Assembly: GCA_965207805.1 (NCBI GenBank)
Contig: OZ242312.1
Coordinates: 2,418,001 to 2,482,000, forward strand
Source: Palauibacter sp965207805
Lineage (GTDB): Bacteria; Gemmatimonadota; Gemmatimonadetes; Palauibacterales; Palauibacteraceae
Length of the DNA: 64,000 bases
Direction: 5' to 3'
Part shown: piece after piece, positions 15,566 to 24,135 of the stretch
Layout of the letters: the number at the start of each line of letters is the position of its first letter
Numbering within the stretch: the stretch's first letter is position 1
Program-made: the position numbers and the translations under genes
The notes under the pieces: model-generated
What the model was told of the DNA's origin: nothing
Seen by the model: the letters and a program-made list of their open reading frames with translations, nothing else
Databases searched by the model: none

Positions 15566-17732
15566 GGGCGAACAGATCCTCGACGGCCAATCCCATCCGC
15601 AACTTCCGTTCAATCGCCCCCTGCCAACCTGCCGGACGAGCATCGAAAAGGTTGTCGACTCCGGCCACCAGCTTGAGTCGTCGCCCGAGATCGACCGAGG
15701 TCTGCAGATCGATGGCCACGAACCGTTCCTGCGTGCCGATCCTCGCGTCGTTCCCGTCGGGACCGCTTCCGATGATCGGTGCGGCGCCCGTGAGATGTGC
15801 GGTGGCGTCCAGCCGAAACCCGGAGAGCGCCTCGGCGGTCCACGCGGCTCGGGCGCGCGCGGAATGTGCGGCGCGGCGGTCCAGCGGCAGCCCGGAGTCG
15901 ACCGCGTAAGCGTCAAGATAGGCATAACCCGCAGTGAACTCTGTCCGGTCCAGGACGGCATGGAGGCTGAACTCGAACCCGCGCGTGATCGCGTCCGCAA
16001 CGTTCCGGGGGGAGAAGATGAGGAGGCCGCTCTCGGCGTTACCGACGAACCCCGGCTCGATGAGGTTCCGAATCCGGTTTGAGAAGGCCTCGACTTCGAT
16101 CCGGACCGTCGATGCCGGTTGCCAGTCCACGCCGCCGGATATGTTCCAAGAACGCTCCGGATCCAGATCGGGGAACCCCTGGAGGACGTAGCCGCCCCCG
16201 ACGTTCACGAAGTTCCAGGCCAGTTCCTTGAAGGAAGGCGCCCGGAAGCCGCGGGCCACCGCCGCCCGAAGATGCACGTGCGCTCCCGCGCGACGCGTCA
16301 CGCCCACGGTCGGCGACAGGTTGGAGCCCCAGCGATCGTTCCAGGTGAGGCGGGCGCCGCCGCTCACGACCGTCCCCCCCAGACGCCAGGCGTCTTGTGC
16401 GAAGAGCGCGAGCTGCCGGTCGGCCGCCCGTTCCTCGATCAACTTGTCGGGCGACCGAATGGCGCGACTTGCGACCTCGAGGCCGATGTCGACGGAATGC
16501 CCGCCCAGCGCTGCCGAATAGCCCGCCGCGCCCTTCACGAGGCGCTCCCACTGGGCGGCTTCGCCGTCATCGGCGATGGGAGCGTCTCCGCGGGCGCTCC
16601 GGAACAGGTGCTCGTATTCCTGAAGAAAGAGACTTCCGCTCCACGTTCCGGGACCCAGCGGCCGGCGCGCCTCCACCCACCCCGAGAATCCCGCGTTGTC
16701 GTTGAACCCCGAGAACGCGCCGCCCACGGGCCAGCGCTGCCGCTCGCGAAGGTAGGTGGCAGAGGCGCGAAGGTCCCAGGCGTCCGATGCCTTGAACTGA
16801 AGTCGGGACCGGAAGTCCCAGACGCGGGCGAACGCGCTCGGGCCCCCATCGGCGAGCCCCGGGATCCGGTCTTCCTGGCGCCAACCACCCGTGAATCGAT
16901 ATCGGAGACGACCGCCGCCGCTTGCGGTCGCCTCCGCCTCGCGGCGTCCGGCGCCGCCCGACAGGGCGCGCGCATCGACCCGGAACCCCGAGGCGCGAAG
17001 CTGCGTGATGACGTTCACGACGCCGCCCAGCGCATCGGAGCCGTACAGGGACGAGAGGGGTCCTTTCACAATCTCCACCCGCTCCACGCCCGCCAGCGAC
17101 ATGCGGCTCAGGTCGCGGTTCTCGAGCAGCGCGCCCGCGGTCGGTTGACCATCGAGCAGGACGAGGACGCGGGCGCCGCCGACGCCCCGGATCATGAGGT
17201 CCGAGCCGACCGGGGTGGCGGCCGTCACCTGGACGCCGGGAAGCTCCGCGAGCAGCCGGTCCGCGGAGGCGACGCCGGCCGCGTCTATCTCCTCGGCTTC
17301 CACCGTCTCCATCGGCACGGCGATCTGTGAGCGGAGCCGCGGGAGTGGACTCGCCGTGACCACGATTTCGTCGAGAGCGAGCGGGTCGCGCTCGAGCCCG
17401 ATCCGCCATCCCGCGGCCATCGCGTCCCCTCGAGCGATGGTGCGAGAGCGGTACCCAAGGGCCGAAACGGCAACTGCGCCTCCCGAGCCCCAACTCGGGT
17501 CGGGAATGAAGGAACCGACCGGGTTCGTGCGGACCACCTGACGGGCGACGGAATTCGGGGCAACTCCGGCGACGGATGCCGGCATCCACGCCACCTCGGC
17601 GTCCGGGATCCCCGCCCCCGATTCCACGTCGTATACGCGCCCCGGTGACTGAGCCCGCGCCGCGTCCGGCCAGAGGATGCCGGCAAACCCGATGGTGATG
17701 CAGAGCGCCAGCCGGGCGCCGCGCACCCTCAC
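15561..17732 (-). CDS. TonB-dependent outer-membrane receptor (probable heme/iron uptake)
   Basis: About 723 residues from the GTG at 17732, which overlaps the stop of the HmuY-like gene (GTGA); a second GTG is 6 bases downstream. The signal peptide LALCITIGFAGILWPDAARAQ precedes a short carboxypeptidase-regulatory-like segment. A TonB-box-like EIVVTASPL and the plug domain follow (LLAELPGVQVTAATPVGSDLMIRGV, VLVLLDGQPT, VERVEIVKGPLSSLYGSDALGGVVNVIT). The remaining 480 or so residues form the 22-strand barrel. Its place as last gene of a Fur-box operon behind a HmuY-like lipoprotein argues for heme or another iron complex as ligand; this is inferred from context. Confidence 0.93.
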   Translation of the reverse strand: MRVRGARLALCITIGFAGILWPDAARAQSPGRVYDVESGAGIPDAEVAWMPASVAGVAPNSVARQVVRTNPVGSFIPDPSWGSGGAVAVSALGYRSRTIARGDAMAAGWRIGLERDPLALDEIVVTASPLPRLRSQIAVPMETVEAEEIDAAGVASADRLLAELPGVQVTAATPVGSDLMIRGVGGARVLVLLDGQPTAGALLENRDLSRMSLAGVERVEIVKGPLSSLYGSDALGGVVNVITQLRASGFRVDARALSGGAGRREAEATASGGGRLRYRFTGGWRQEDRIPGLADGGPSAFARVWDFRSRLQFKASDAWDLRASATYLRERQRWPVGGAFSGFNDNAGFSGWVEARRPLGPGTWSGSLFLQEYEHLFRSARGDAPIADDGEAAQWERLVKGAAGYSAALGGHSVDIGLEVASRAIRSPDKLIEERAADRQLALFAQDAWRLGGTVVSGGARLTWNDRWGSNLSPTVGVTRRAGAHVHLRAAVARGFRAPSFKELAWNFVNVGGGYVLQGFPDLDPERSWNISGGVDWQPASTVRIEVEAFSNRIRNLIEPGFVGNAESGLLIFSPRNVADAITRGFEFSLHAVLDRTEFTAGYAYLDAYAVDSGLPLDRRAAHSARARAAWTAEALSGFRLDATAHLTGAAPIIGSGPDGNDARIGTQERFVAIDLQTSVDLGRRLKLVAGVDNLFDARPAGWQGAIERKLRMGLAVEDLFAR

Positions 17733-18805
17733 CGGAGCCGCTGGAATCTCACGGAGGGAAAGCCCGAGTCCCCGGTCGCGTTGTAGTAGTCGAAGAGCTG
17801 CACCTTGTAGACCTCTTCGGCCACCCGGACGAGGAAGACGTTGTAGGTCGGCCACATCCGATTGTTCTGCCGGATGCTGTACCAGAACGTACCCCGCGCG
17901 TCTCCCACCGTGGCCGGAAACGCTCCGGCGATCGTCGAGAGGAAGCCGGCGTAATCCGGCGCGTCGTCGGCCCGGGCCAGCGCGGTGAAGTCGTCCGTTG
18001 CGTCGAGCGGGAAGGTTCCCGCGCCGCAGGCCTCGTTCACCTGTATCGTGAATTCGGGCGACGTCGCGACATCCCAGTCGCAGCCCGCGGGGTCGCGCAC
18101 CATCCCGTTCGACAGGCTCACGTACACGGGGCCGCGCGTGAGGTCCAGCGCGAGGGTTTCCGGCGCGCCGAGGCTGCCGCCAGGATCGTGACGGCGGAAC
18201 TGGATGGTCGCGCCCACGGGCCTCTCTCCCTGCATCGCGATGTCCACCATGCGAATCACTCCGTACCCGCGCCCGGACCCCTCGCGCAGCTTCCAGGCCG
18301 CGCCGGGGTTCGCCACGATCGAGCCCGACTGGCGGTCGAAGCGGAACCACGATGGGCCTGTCTCCGGCGCGAGGGCATCCTCGATGAATCCCGCCGCCGA
18401 AATGTCGGCGGCGGTGACCGCCGCGAACGCCGCTTCCCCATCCTGCGAGGTCAGCGCCGCGACTTCATCCGCCGTCAAGCCCGCATTGTTCCCCAAGCTG
18501 ACCGCCGACACGGAGCCGGGGCCCGCGACACCGCCGTTCAGCCGCACGGAGAACCTGCGGAAGGCCATATCCCACGACGTGGAACCGCCGGGATCCGCCG
18601 GGTTCCGGAGCGCTCCGCCGCCGGTCAGACTCACATAGGCGAAGGAAACGGGTGAGGAGGCGTCGATCGAGATCACGCCTTCTTCGAACGTCTCCTCCGG
18701 GGGGGCGGCGACTTCCGACTCGCATGCCGCAACGGCTGCGAGCGTGAGTGGCATCGTGAGTGCGCGGAGGGCCATCCGCGCCGGGAGCATCGGGGTTCCG
18801 GACAT
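17729..18805 (-). CDS. HmuY-family heme-binding lipoprotein
   Basis: 358 residues with a lipoprotein signal (LPLTLAAVAAC type, lipid-bearing Cys28). HmuY-like features are STSWDMAFRRFSVRLNGG early in the mature part, repeated beta strands, and VYKVQLFDYYNATGDSG near the end. HmuY proteins (first known from Porphyromonas) capture heme at the surface and hand it to a TonB receptor; here the receptor gene follows with a 4-bp overlap. Two His or Met ligands for heme cannot be assigned from sequence alone. Operon position behind a Fur box supports iron-starvation expression. Confidence 0.85.
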   Translation of the reverse strand: MSGTPMLPARMALRALTMPLTLAAVAACESEVAAPPEETFEEGVISIDASSPVSFAYVSLTGGGALRNPADPGGSTSWDMAFRRFSVRLNGGVAGPGSVSAVSLGNNAGLTADEVAALTSQDGEAAFAAVTAADISAAGFIEDALAPETGPSWFRFDRQSGSIVANPGAAWKLREGSGRGYGVIRMVDIAMQGERPVGATIQFRRHDPGGSLGAPETLALDLTRGPVYVSLSNGMVRDPAGCDWDVATSPEFTIQVNEACGAGTFPLDATDDFTALARADDAPDYAGFLSTIAGAFPATVGDARGTFWYSIRQNNRMWPTYNVFLVRVAEEVYKVQLFDYYNATGDSGFPSVRFQRLR

Positions 18806-18828
18806 GTGATCGGTCTCCGTATCGAGAG

Positions 18829-19851
18829 CTAGCGCCGTTCGAGGTTCGGGTGCTGCCAGCGAGTGGGGGCCGGCGTGCGCGCGCCGGCGGCGGTGCCGCA
18901 GGGTCCAAGGGGTGAAACGAGGCCAGCCGAGCAGAACCGCGCCGTAGCTGTTGCCGCGATCCAGTCCGTGATCAGGGGGTGGGGCAGGAAGCCTTCGGTG
19001 GCAACGTACTCGAGACCTTCCAGCACGTCGGCGTAGGGGCCGAAGCCGGACACGCGGTAGGGGATCACGAGAACGTGCCGCTGACGCTCCCCCATGTCCG
19101 CGACCAGCGCCTTGATCCGCTCCTCCGCCACCTCCCTCGCGCCGGCCCAGTCCTCTCTCAGCGTGCCGACGTGGACTTCCGCGTAGCCGCCGGCCCGCAG
19201 GGCCCGGGCCGCATCCTCCATGGAGCCGAGCACCTGTCGGTCCTCGCCTTCATCCCCCATGCCGTGCGCGAGCAGCAGCACGCCGCTCTCGGCGGGGGGG
19301 ATTCCGGCGGTCGCGGCCCTGTCGACCAGAATGAGAGCCGCCTGCCCGGACCCTCCAAGCCCCTCACGCACCAGCAGGATCCGGCCGCTGTTCGCGAGCG
19401 GATCGAGTTCCGTCCCCTCTACCATCCGGTGCCCCACCATCGCGCGCTCCGGGGGGTCGGGACGGAGACCGAGCAGGAATTCCGTCGGGTGCAGGAACGA
19501 CGCCCCGGACACGAACAGTCTCACGACCGCCACCGTGTTCACGCCCACTTCAGCAAGCGAGTCGAGGGCGGCCTGCATCGTCTCGGGGTCGGCCATCCCC
19601 AGCGCCAGGGACACGGGGATCCTGCCTCGCAGCGGTCGCAGAGCGTCTTCGACCCGTCCGTTCCAATCCGGTCCGCCGCCGTGCGCCATGACGAGAATTC
19701 CGGGACGAGGCTCCGGTTCGGGTACAACTCCAGGGCGCTCCGGGCGGGACGTCCGCTCGAGCGCGGGCTGCGGTCCGCCTGCGGACGCACACCCGCTCAA
19801 CATCCAGATCAATCCGAGGGCGCCGACGGACGCCCGCAATCTGTTCGGCAT
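18829..19851 (-). CDS. CbiX/sirohydrochlorin chelatase-like lipoprotein
   Basis: 340 residues. The start is the ATG at 19851, with AAGG upstream; it lies 21 bases after a Fur box, and an in-frame ATG further up would fall inside that box. The signal ends in the lipobox MLSGC (Cys21). The mature protein has two class II chelatase (CbiX) repeats: ILVMAHGGGPDW with His57 and FVSGASFLHPTEFLLG in the first, VLLLAHGMGDEGED and VLVIPYRVSGFGPYADVLEG in the second. Known CbiX/SirB/CbiK enzymes put Fe, Co or Ni into tetrapyrroles; most are cytoplasmic, though an exported CbiK with a heme-transport role has been described in Desulfovibrio (from memory). Here the secreted form heads a heme-uptake operon. 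Confidence 0.85.
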   Translation of the reverse strand: MPNRLRASVGALGLIWMLSGCASAGGPQPALERTSRPERPGVVPEPEPRPGILVMAHGGGPDWNGRVEDALRPLRGRIPVSLALGMADPETMQAALDSLAEVGVNTVAVVRLFVSGASFLHPTEFLLGLRPDPPERAMVGHRMVEGTELDPLANSGRILLVREGLGGSGQAALILVDRAATAGIPPAESGVLLLAHGMGDEGEDRQVLGSMEDAARALRAGGYAEVHVGTLREDWAGAREVAEERIKALVADMGERQRHVLVIPYRVSGFGPYADVLEGLEYVATEGFLPHPLITDWIAATATARFCSAGLVSPLGPCGTAAGARTPAPTRWQHPNLERR

Positions 19852-19872
19852 CGGCTCGACCTTGGTAATAAT

Positions 19873-19891
19873 GATAATGAGAATCATTCTC
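19873..19891. promoter_or_regulatory. Fur box
   Basis: GATAATGAGAATCATTCTC matches the classical 19-bp Fur consensus GATAATGATAATCATTATC at 17 of 19 positions. It is an AT-rich island in a GC-rich window. It lies 21 bases upstream of the ATG of the CbiX-like gene, where bound Fur would block transcription of the chelatase-HmuY-receptor operon when iron is plentiful. Confidence 0.88.
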
Positions 19892-19928
19892 AAGCAGGAA
19901 GGTCAGATGAAGATGGCACGGCACGCGT

Positions 19929-19972
19929 GCGGCTGGCAAGCGGCTGGCAAGCGGCTGGCAAACGGTCGGCAA
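19929..19972. repeat. 11-bp tandem repeat, three perfect copies and one degenerate
   Basis: The unit GCGGCTGGCAA occurs three times head to tail from 19929 to 19961, followed by the diverged copy ACGGTCGGCAA. It lies between the 3' end of the VCBS gene and the Fur box of the heme operon. The 11-bp period places each copy on nearly the same face of the DNA. Confidence 0.85.
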
Positions 19973-19991
19973 GCCGCGAAACGGTTGGCGC

Positions 19992-21161
19992 TTAGCGGGG
20001 GCCGCCTGTCCGGGCGGGGACGTTGGCGAAGATGCCGTTCGGTGCCCCGGAGTTCGCCGTGATGATTTCCGGGAAGCCGTCTCCGTTCAGGTCGCCGACC
20101 GCGATCCCGTAGGTGGCACACTCGTCGCAGCCGAAGCGGAACTCCTCGAATTCCCCGCTGACGTTGAAGTAGACGGCGTTCTGCGCGCCGGCGTTTGCGA
20201 TGATGATGTCGAGATCTCCATCGAGGTCCAGATCGGCGAGGCGAACCGCGAAGCTCTGGTCGTCTTCGCGCCCGAAGGGACGCCCTCGGGGGAAGGATCC
20301 GTCGCCGTCCCCGAAGTACGCGGCATTCTCCTCTCCGATGTTGGCCACGACGATGTCGGGGAGACGGTCGCCGTCCACGTCTCCGACCGCGACGCCGCGC
20401 GTCTCGTCACTCCCCGTGCCGTACGGAGTCCGCCGGTCGAACGCGCCTTCGTCGTTCCAGTGGATCGCGTTCGCTCCACCGTCGCGGTTCGCCAGAACGA
20501 GATCGAGGTCCCCGTCCCCATCCAGATCCGCCGCGGCGACATCGATCGTGGAATCGTCCCCTGCCCCGAAGGGCGCCCCCCCATCGAAGCCGCCCTCCCC
20601 ATTCCCCCGGAAGATGAAGTTCTGGCGACCTCGGTTGACGACGAGGATGTCCGTGTGCCCGTCGCCGTCGAGGTCCGCCAGGGTGAGGCTGCGCGTCGAA
20701 CTCGGAACGCCGAAGTTCGGGCCCCTCTCGAAGCGCCCGGCGCCGTCGTTGTAGAAGACGAGGTTTCGGGTGCGGTCGTTCCCCGTGGCGATATCGAGGT
20801 CGCCGTCCCCGTCGAAGTCCGCCAGCGGGGCCGCGTAGGTGCCGTCCTCTTCGTCGCCCAGCCGCCGGGCCAGCGTGAAGCCACCACGCCCGTCGTTGAG
20901 GAAGACCCGGTTCTGCTCGGGCCAGTGCCGGCCGTTGGCGACCACGACGTCGAGCGCGCCGTCCCCGTCCACATCGCCCAGGTGGACGGACGCCGTGAGC
21001 CGGCTCGCGGCGCCGAGGGGTCGAAGCGGCCGGAACGTCCGGTCCTGCGCCGCGCTCAAGCCCGCGTCGGACAGGAACGTCGCCGCCAGCGGTGCGGCGG
21101 CGGTGGCCAGTACCGCGGCGAAGGCAACTTTCCCCCCGCGGATCACGTGACGCCGGTCCAC
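19992..21161 (-). CDS. Secreted VCBS/FG-GAP repeat beta-propeller
   Basis: 389 residues from a GTG at 21161; a second GTG at 21146 overlaps the SDR gene's stop as GTGA and may be the real start. The signal segment VAFAAVLATAAAPLAATFLS leads to seven repeats of about 48 residues. Each has a Ca-binding loop of type DxDxDGxxD (DVDGDGALD, DFDGDGDLD, DLDGDGHTD, DLDGDGDLD, DVDGDRLPD, DLDLDGDLD, DLNGDGFPE) followed by a strand ending in NxxYFN- or NxxFxN-like turns. Seven repeats predict a seven-bladed propeller. The last repeat begins with a CDEC pair. It is the third gene of a coupled operon after the PQQ dehydrogenase and the SDR, so it may bind a partner or substrate of those. Confidence 0.88.
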   Translation of the reverse strand: MDRRHVIRGGKVAFAAVLATAAAPLAATFLSDAGLSAAQDRTFRPLRPLGAASRLTASVHLGDVDGDGALDVVVANGRHWPEQNRVFLNDGRGGFTLARRLGDEEDGTYAAPLADFDGDGDLDIATGNDRTRNLVFYNDGAGRFERGPNFGVPSSTRSLTLADLDGDGHTDILVVNRGRQNFIFRGNGEGGFDGGAPFGAGDDSTIDVAAADLDGDGDLDLVLANRDGGANAIHWNDEGAFDRRTPYGTGSDETRGVAVGDVDGDRLPDIVVANIGEENAAYFGDGDGSFPRGRPFGREDDQSFAVRLADLDLDGDLDIIIANAGAQNAVYFNVSGEFEEFRFGCDECATYGIAVGDLNGDGFPEIITANSGAPNGIFANVPARTGGPR

Positions 21162-22030
21162 TCGAGGCTTCGGTCCCAGAGTTCCCGGGCAAGATCCTCA
21201 TCGTAGGCCTGGGCCGTGGCGGTGACCTCGGTCTCCACCTTGAAGTACCGCCCGGTCACCTCGTCGCGGGCGGGATCCTCGACGAGCCGCATCACGGCGC
21301 GGCCGCCGACCTCGGGCTTCGCCATCAGACCCTTCGCTGCGTTCAGGAGCATGCCCAGCGCGCTCCGGTTCTTCCGCCAGATCCGGGTGCGGAGGACGCC
21401 GGGGTGCACGGCGTTCGCGGTGATCCCGTGGGCGCTCCAGCGCCGCACCGACTCGAAGGTGAAGAGGGCGTTGGCCAGCTTTGTATCGCCGTAGGCCTGG
21501 AAACCGCCCTTCCACGCGTCGCCGTGGGCGATGGCCTCGAGGGCGGCGCGGCGCAGGTCCCCGTTGCGGTGGGCTTCGGAACTCACGTTAACGATCCGGC
21601 CGCGCCCGGCCGCGAGCGGTGCGAGGAGCCGATGAGTGAGGAGGAAATGGCCGAGGTGGTTCGTCGCGAACGTCACCTCGAAGCCCTCGGATGTGATCTC
21701 GTGCCGATGCAGCCAGACGCCGGCGTTGTTCACGAGGATGTCGATCGCCGGGAAGCGCGCGGCAAGGCGATCGGCGAGGGCGCGGACGTCGGTCTGGAGC
21801 GCGAGGTCGGCGAGTTCGAGGCGGACATCCGCGCCCGCCGCGGCTCCAGTCCGCCGCACGTCGGCGACCGCCGGCTCCCCCCGCTCGCGGCTGCGGCACA
21901 CCATGGTCACGTCGGCGCCCGCCCGCGCGAGGAGTTCGGCGGCGGATTTCCCGACGCCCGAGTTGGCCCCCGTGACCACGGCGACCTGCCCTTTCAGATC
22001 GGGACCCGTCCCCTCCATGGCCGCCGTCAT
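21143..22030 (-). CDS. Short-chain dehydrogenase/reductase, retinol dehydrogenase-like
   Basis: 295 residues from the ATG at 22030, which overlaps the stop of the PQQ dehydrogenase as ATGA. Classical SDR motifs are present: the cofactor-binding loop TGANSGVGKS (TGxxxGxG), LVNNAGVW (NNAG), the catalytic serine in RIVNVSSEAH, and the catalytic pair in YGDTKLAN (YxxxK). An Arg after the first strand (VCRSRERG) favours NADP. This pattern matches the retinol/WW-domain oxidoreductase-like branch, which acts on alcohols or ketones of lipophilic substrates. Cytoplasmic. Co-expression with an exported quinoprotein is clear from the overlap, but a shared pathway is speculative. Confidence 0.9.
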   Translation of the reverse strand: MTAAMEGTGPDLKGQVAVVTGANSGVGKSAAELLARAGADVTMVCRSRERGEPAVADVRRTGAAAGADVRLELADLALQTDVRALADRLAARFPAIDILVNNAGVWLHRHEITSEGFEVTFATNHLGHFLLTHRLLAPLAAGRGRIVNVSSEAHRNGDLRRAALEAIAHGDAWKGGFQAYGDTKLANALFTFESVRRWSAHGITANAVHPGVLRTRIWRKNRSALGMLLNAAKGLMAKPEVGGRAVMRLVEDPARDEVTGRYFKVETEVTATAQAYDEDLARELWDRSLEWTGVT

Positions 22031-24039
22031 CGAGCCGGGAGGGCGAACGCCTGCAGCTTCGAGTCGACCTGTCCGTCGGCGGACGTCGCGACGACGACGA
22101 ACTGGCGCCCGGACCGGGTGCGGTACGTCATCGGGTTGCCGCGCCCCAACCCTTCGCGCAGGTCCCCTCTCCACAGGGTGGTGCCATCGCGGACATCCAT
22201 GGCTTCGAGCCACGGAGTTCCACCCGCCAGGAACACGATCCCGCCCGCCGTCGCCAGCGGTCCCGATGTCGTGCCGTGGCTCTGGGGCGTGCCCCCCATG
22301 GGCGGGAGGTCGAGGTCTGCCAGCGCCGGGTGCTCCCGGATCGCGGAGTCGTCCCCGAACGGGCGCTGCCACAGGTGATCCCCCGTGTTGAGGTCGATCG
22401 CCGTGACCGTGCCGTAGGGCGGCTTCAGGATCGGAAGCCCGCCGGCCACCGAGAGCGTGCTCGCGAAGTTCGGGAGATAGTCCGCGTCCCCGGCCCCCGG
22501 CTCCGCCTCGGCGACCCGGGCCAGGAAGGGATCATCGTACGCCTTCACGAACATGTGGCCGCTTTCGGGATCGATGGCCGCGCCGCCCCACCCCGCCCCG
22601 CCGATGAGGCCCGGCATCATGATTGTCCCCCCGACGGAGGGCGGCGTGAAGATCGGCCCGGTCCGGTGGCGGCGGAACACCTCCAGCGCCTCCGCTCGCA
22701 GTTCGGGCGTGAAGTCGATGAGGTCGTCTTCCGTGATCCCCTGGCGGGAGAACGGCGCGGGCCGCGTCGGGAACGGCTGGGTCGGCCACGGCACCTCGCC
22801 GGGAACGGTGCTCTCGGGCACGGCCCGCTCCTCGACCGGCCACACGGGCTCGCCGGTTTCGCGGTCCAGCACGTACGTGAACGCCGTCTTCCCCACCGCC
22901 ACGACCGCGTCGATTTCGCGACCGCCGACCTCGATCGTCACGAGGGCGGGCGGCGCGGGCAGGTCGTAGTCCCACAGCCCGTGGTGAACGGTCTGGAAGT
23001 GCCACACGCGCTCGCCCGTCCGCACGTCCAGGCACACGAGCGACTCCGCGAACAGGTTCTGCCCCCGCCGGTGCCCGCCGTAGAAGTCGTTGTTCGGGGT
23101 AGAGACGGGCAGGTAGAGGAATCCCCGCTCGGGATCGAGCGAGAACGGCGCCCACACGTTCGCCGACCCCGTGTAGGACCAGGACTCGTCCTCCCACGTC
23201 TCGACCCCGTACTCCCCCTCCTTGGGGATCGTGTGGAAGGTCCAGCGCAGTTCGCCGGTGCGCGCGTCGAAGGCCTGGACATCGCCGGGCGGGTTGTTGC
23301 GGTAGATCCGGTTGTCCGGGACGCCGCTGCCCACGATGACGAGGTCCTCGTACACGACGGCGGGAGAGGTGTTGGAGATGTGAAGCCGGTTCGCGTCCCA
23401 GGCGAGCCCCTCCGTCAAGTCGACCTCGCCTTCGTCCCCGAAACCGGGAATCGGCTCGCCGGTGGCGGCGTCGAGCGCGATCAGCCGCCAGCGCGAGTTG
23501 AGGAAGATCCGGCGCTCACCTCCGTCGCTCCACTGGGCGATTCCGCGGTGACAGAAGCGGCAGCCGCGGTGGAGGTTCCCCCATTCCCACGCCTTGGGAT
23601 CGTAGCTCCAGAACTCCTCTCCCGTCTCCGCGTCCAGGGCGACGACCCGGCTGTAGGGGGTCGAGAGCCACATCGTGTCGTTGATGACGATCGGCGTCGC
23701 CTCGAAGGCGCCCGGCGCCACGCGTTCGCCCTGGATGGGGCTCGCGGCTTCGGGAATCGGCTCCTCTCCCGTCTCCCAGACCCAGGCCGCCTCGAGTTCC
23801 GCGACGTTCGAGCGGTCGATGTCCGTCAGAGAGGAATACTTGAGGCCGCCGGGGTCGCCACCGTACACGGGCCAGTCGTCGCCCGCATACGCCGCCATCG
23901 GCTGCGAGCGTTCGTCGGTGCCGCCGGCGGCCTCATCGCTGCCGCACCCCGAGAGCGCCACCCCGAGTCCGACCGCCAGCCACCCGAGGGCCGGCACGGC
24001 GCGGGCAACGCGGGACATGACGAACGGTGGTCGGGGCAT
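22027..24039 (-). CDS. PQQ-dependent dehydrogenase (quinoprotein) lipoprotein
   Basis: 670 residues. The lipoprotein signal ends at LGVALSGC. The mature part is an eight-bladed quinoprotein propeller: the opening WPVYGGDPGGLKYSSLTDI, repeated tryptophan-docking blades (VVALDAETGEEFWSYDP, VQAFDARTGELRWTFH, LVCLDVRTGERVWHFQ, VTAIDLNTGDHLWQRPFG) and VHHGLWDYDLPAPPAL, all typical of glucose/alcohol-type PQQ enzymes. It would oxidise an alcohol or sugar in the periplasm. Oddly, HRGCRFCHRG (about residues 158-167) contains a CxxCH heme-c signature inside the propeller. No PQQ synthesis genes are in the window. It heads the operon with the SDR and the VCBS protein. Confidence 0.92.
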   Translation of the reverse strand: MPRPPFVMSRVARAVPALGWLAVGLGVALSGCGSDEAAGGTDERSQPMAAYAGDDWPVYGGDPGGLKYSSLTDIDRSNVAELEAAWVWETGEEPIPEAASPIQGERVAPGAFEATPIVINDTMWLSTPYSRVVALDAETGEEFWSYDPKAWEWGNLHRGCRFCHRGIAQWSDGGERRIFLNSRWRLIALDAATGEPIPGFGDEGEVDLTEGLAWDANRLHISNTSPAVVYEDLVIVGSGVPDNRIYRNNPPGDVQAFDARTGELRWTFHTIPKEGEYGVETWEDESWSYTGSANVWAPFSLDPERGFLYLPVSTPNNDFYGGHRRGQNLFAESLVCLDVRTGERVWHFQTVHHGLWDYDLPAPPALVTIEVGGREIDAVVAVGKTAFTYVLDRETGEPVWPVEERAVPESTVPGEVPWPTQPFPTRPAPFSRQGITEDDLIDFTPELRAEALEVFRRHRTGPIFTPPSVGGTIMMPGLIGGAGWGGAAIDPESGHMFVKAYDDPFLARVAEAEPGAGDADYLPNFASTLSVAGGLPILKPPYGTVTAIDLNTGDHLWQRPFGDDSAIREHPALADLDLPPMGGTPQSHGTTSGPLATAGGIVFLAGGTPWLEAMDVRDGTTLWRGDLREGLGRGNPMTYRTRSGRQFVVVATSADGQVDSKLQAFALPAR

Positions 24040-24135
24040 GCGTCCTCCGGAAAGTCGTCGGCGAATGAATCGCAGGGGCGGGAATCTGGGGGGCGCGACG
24101 TGATGCTGCGAGTCGGCCGCCGCTCGCGGCGTCGG

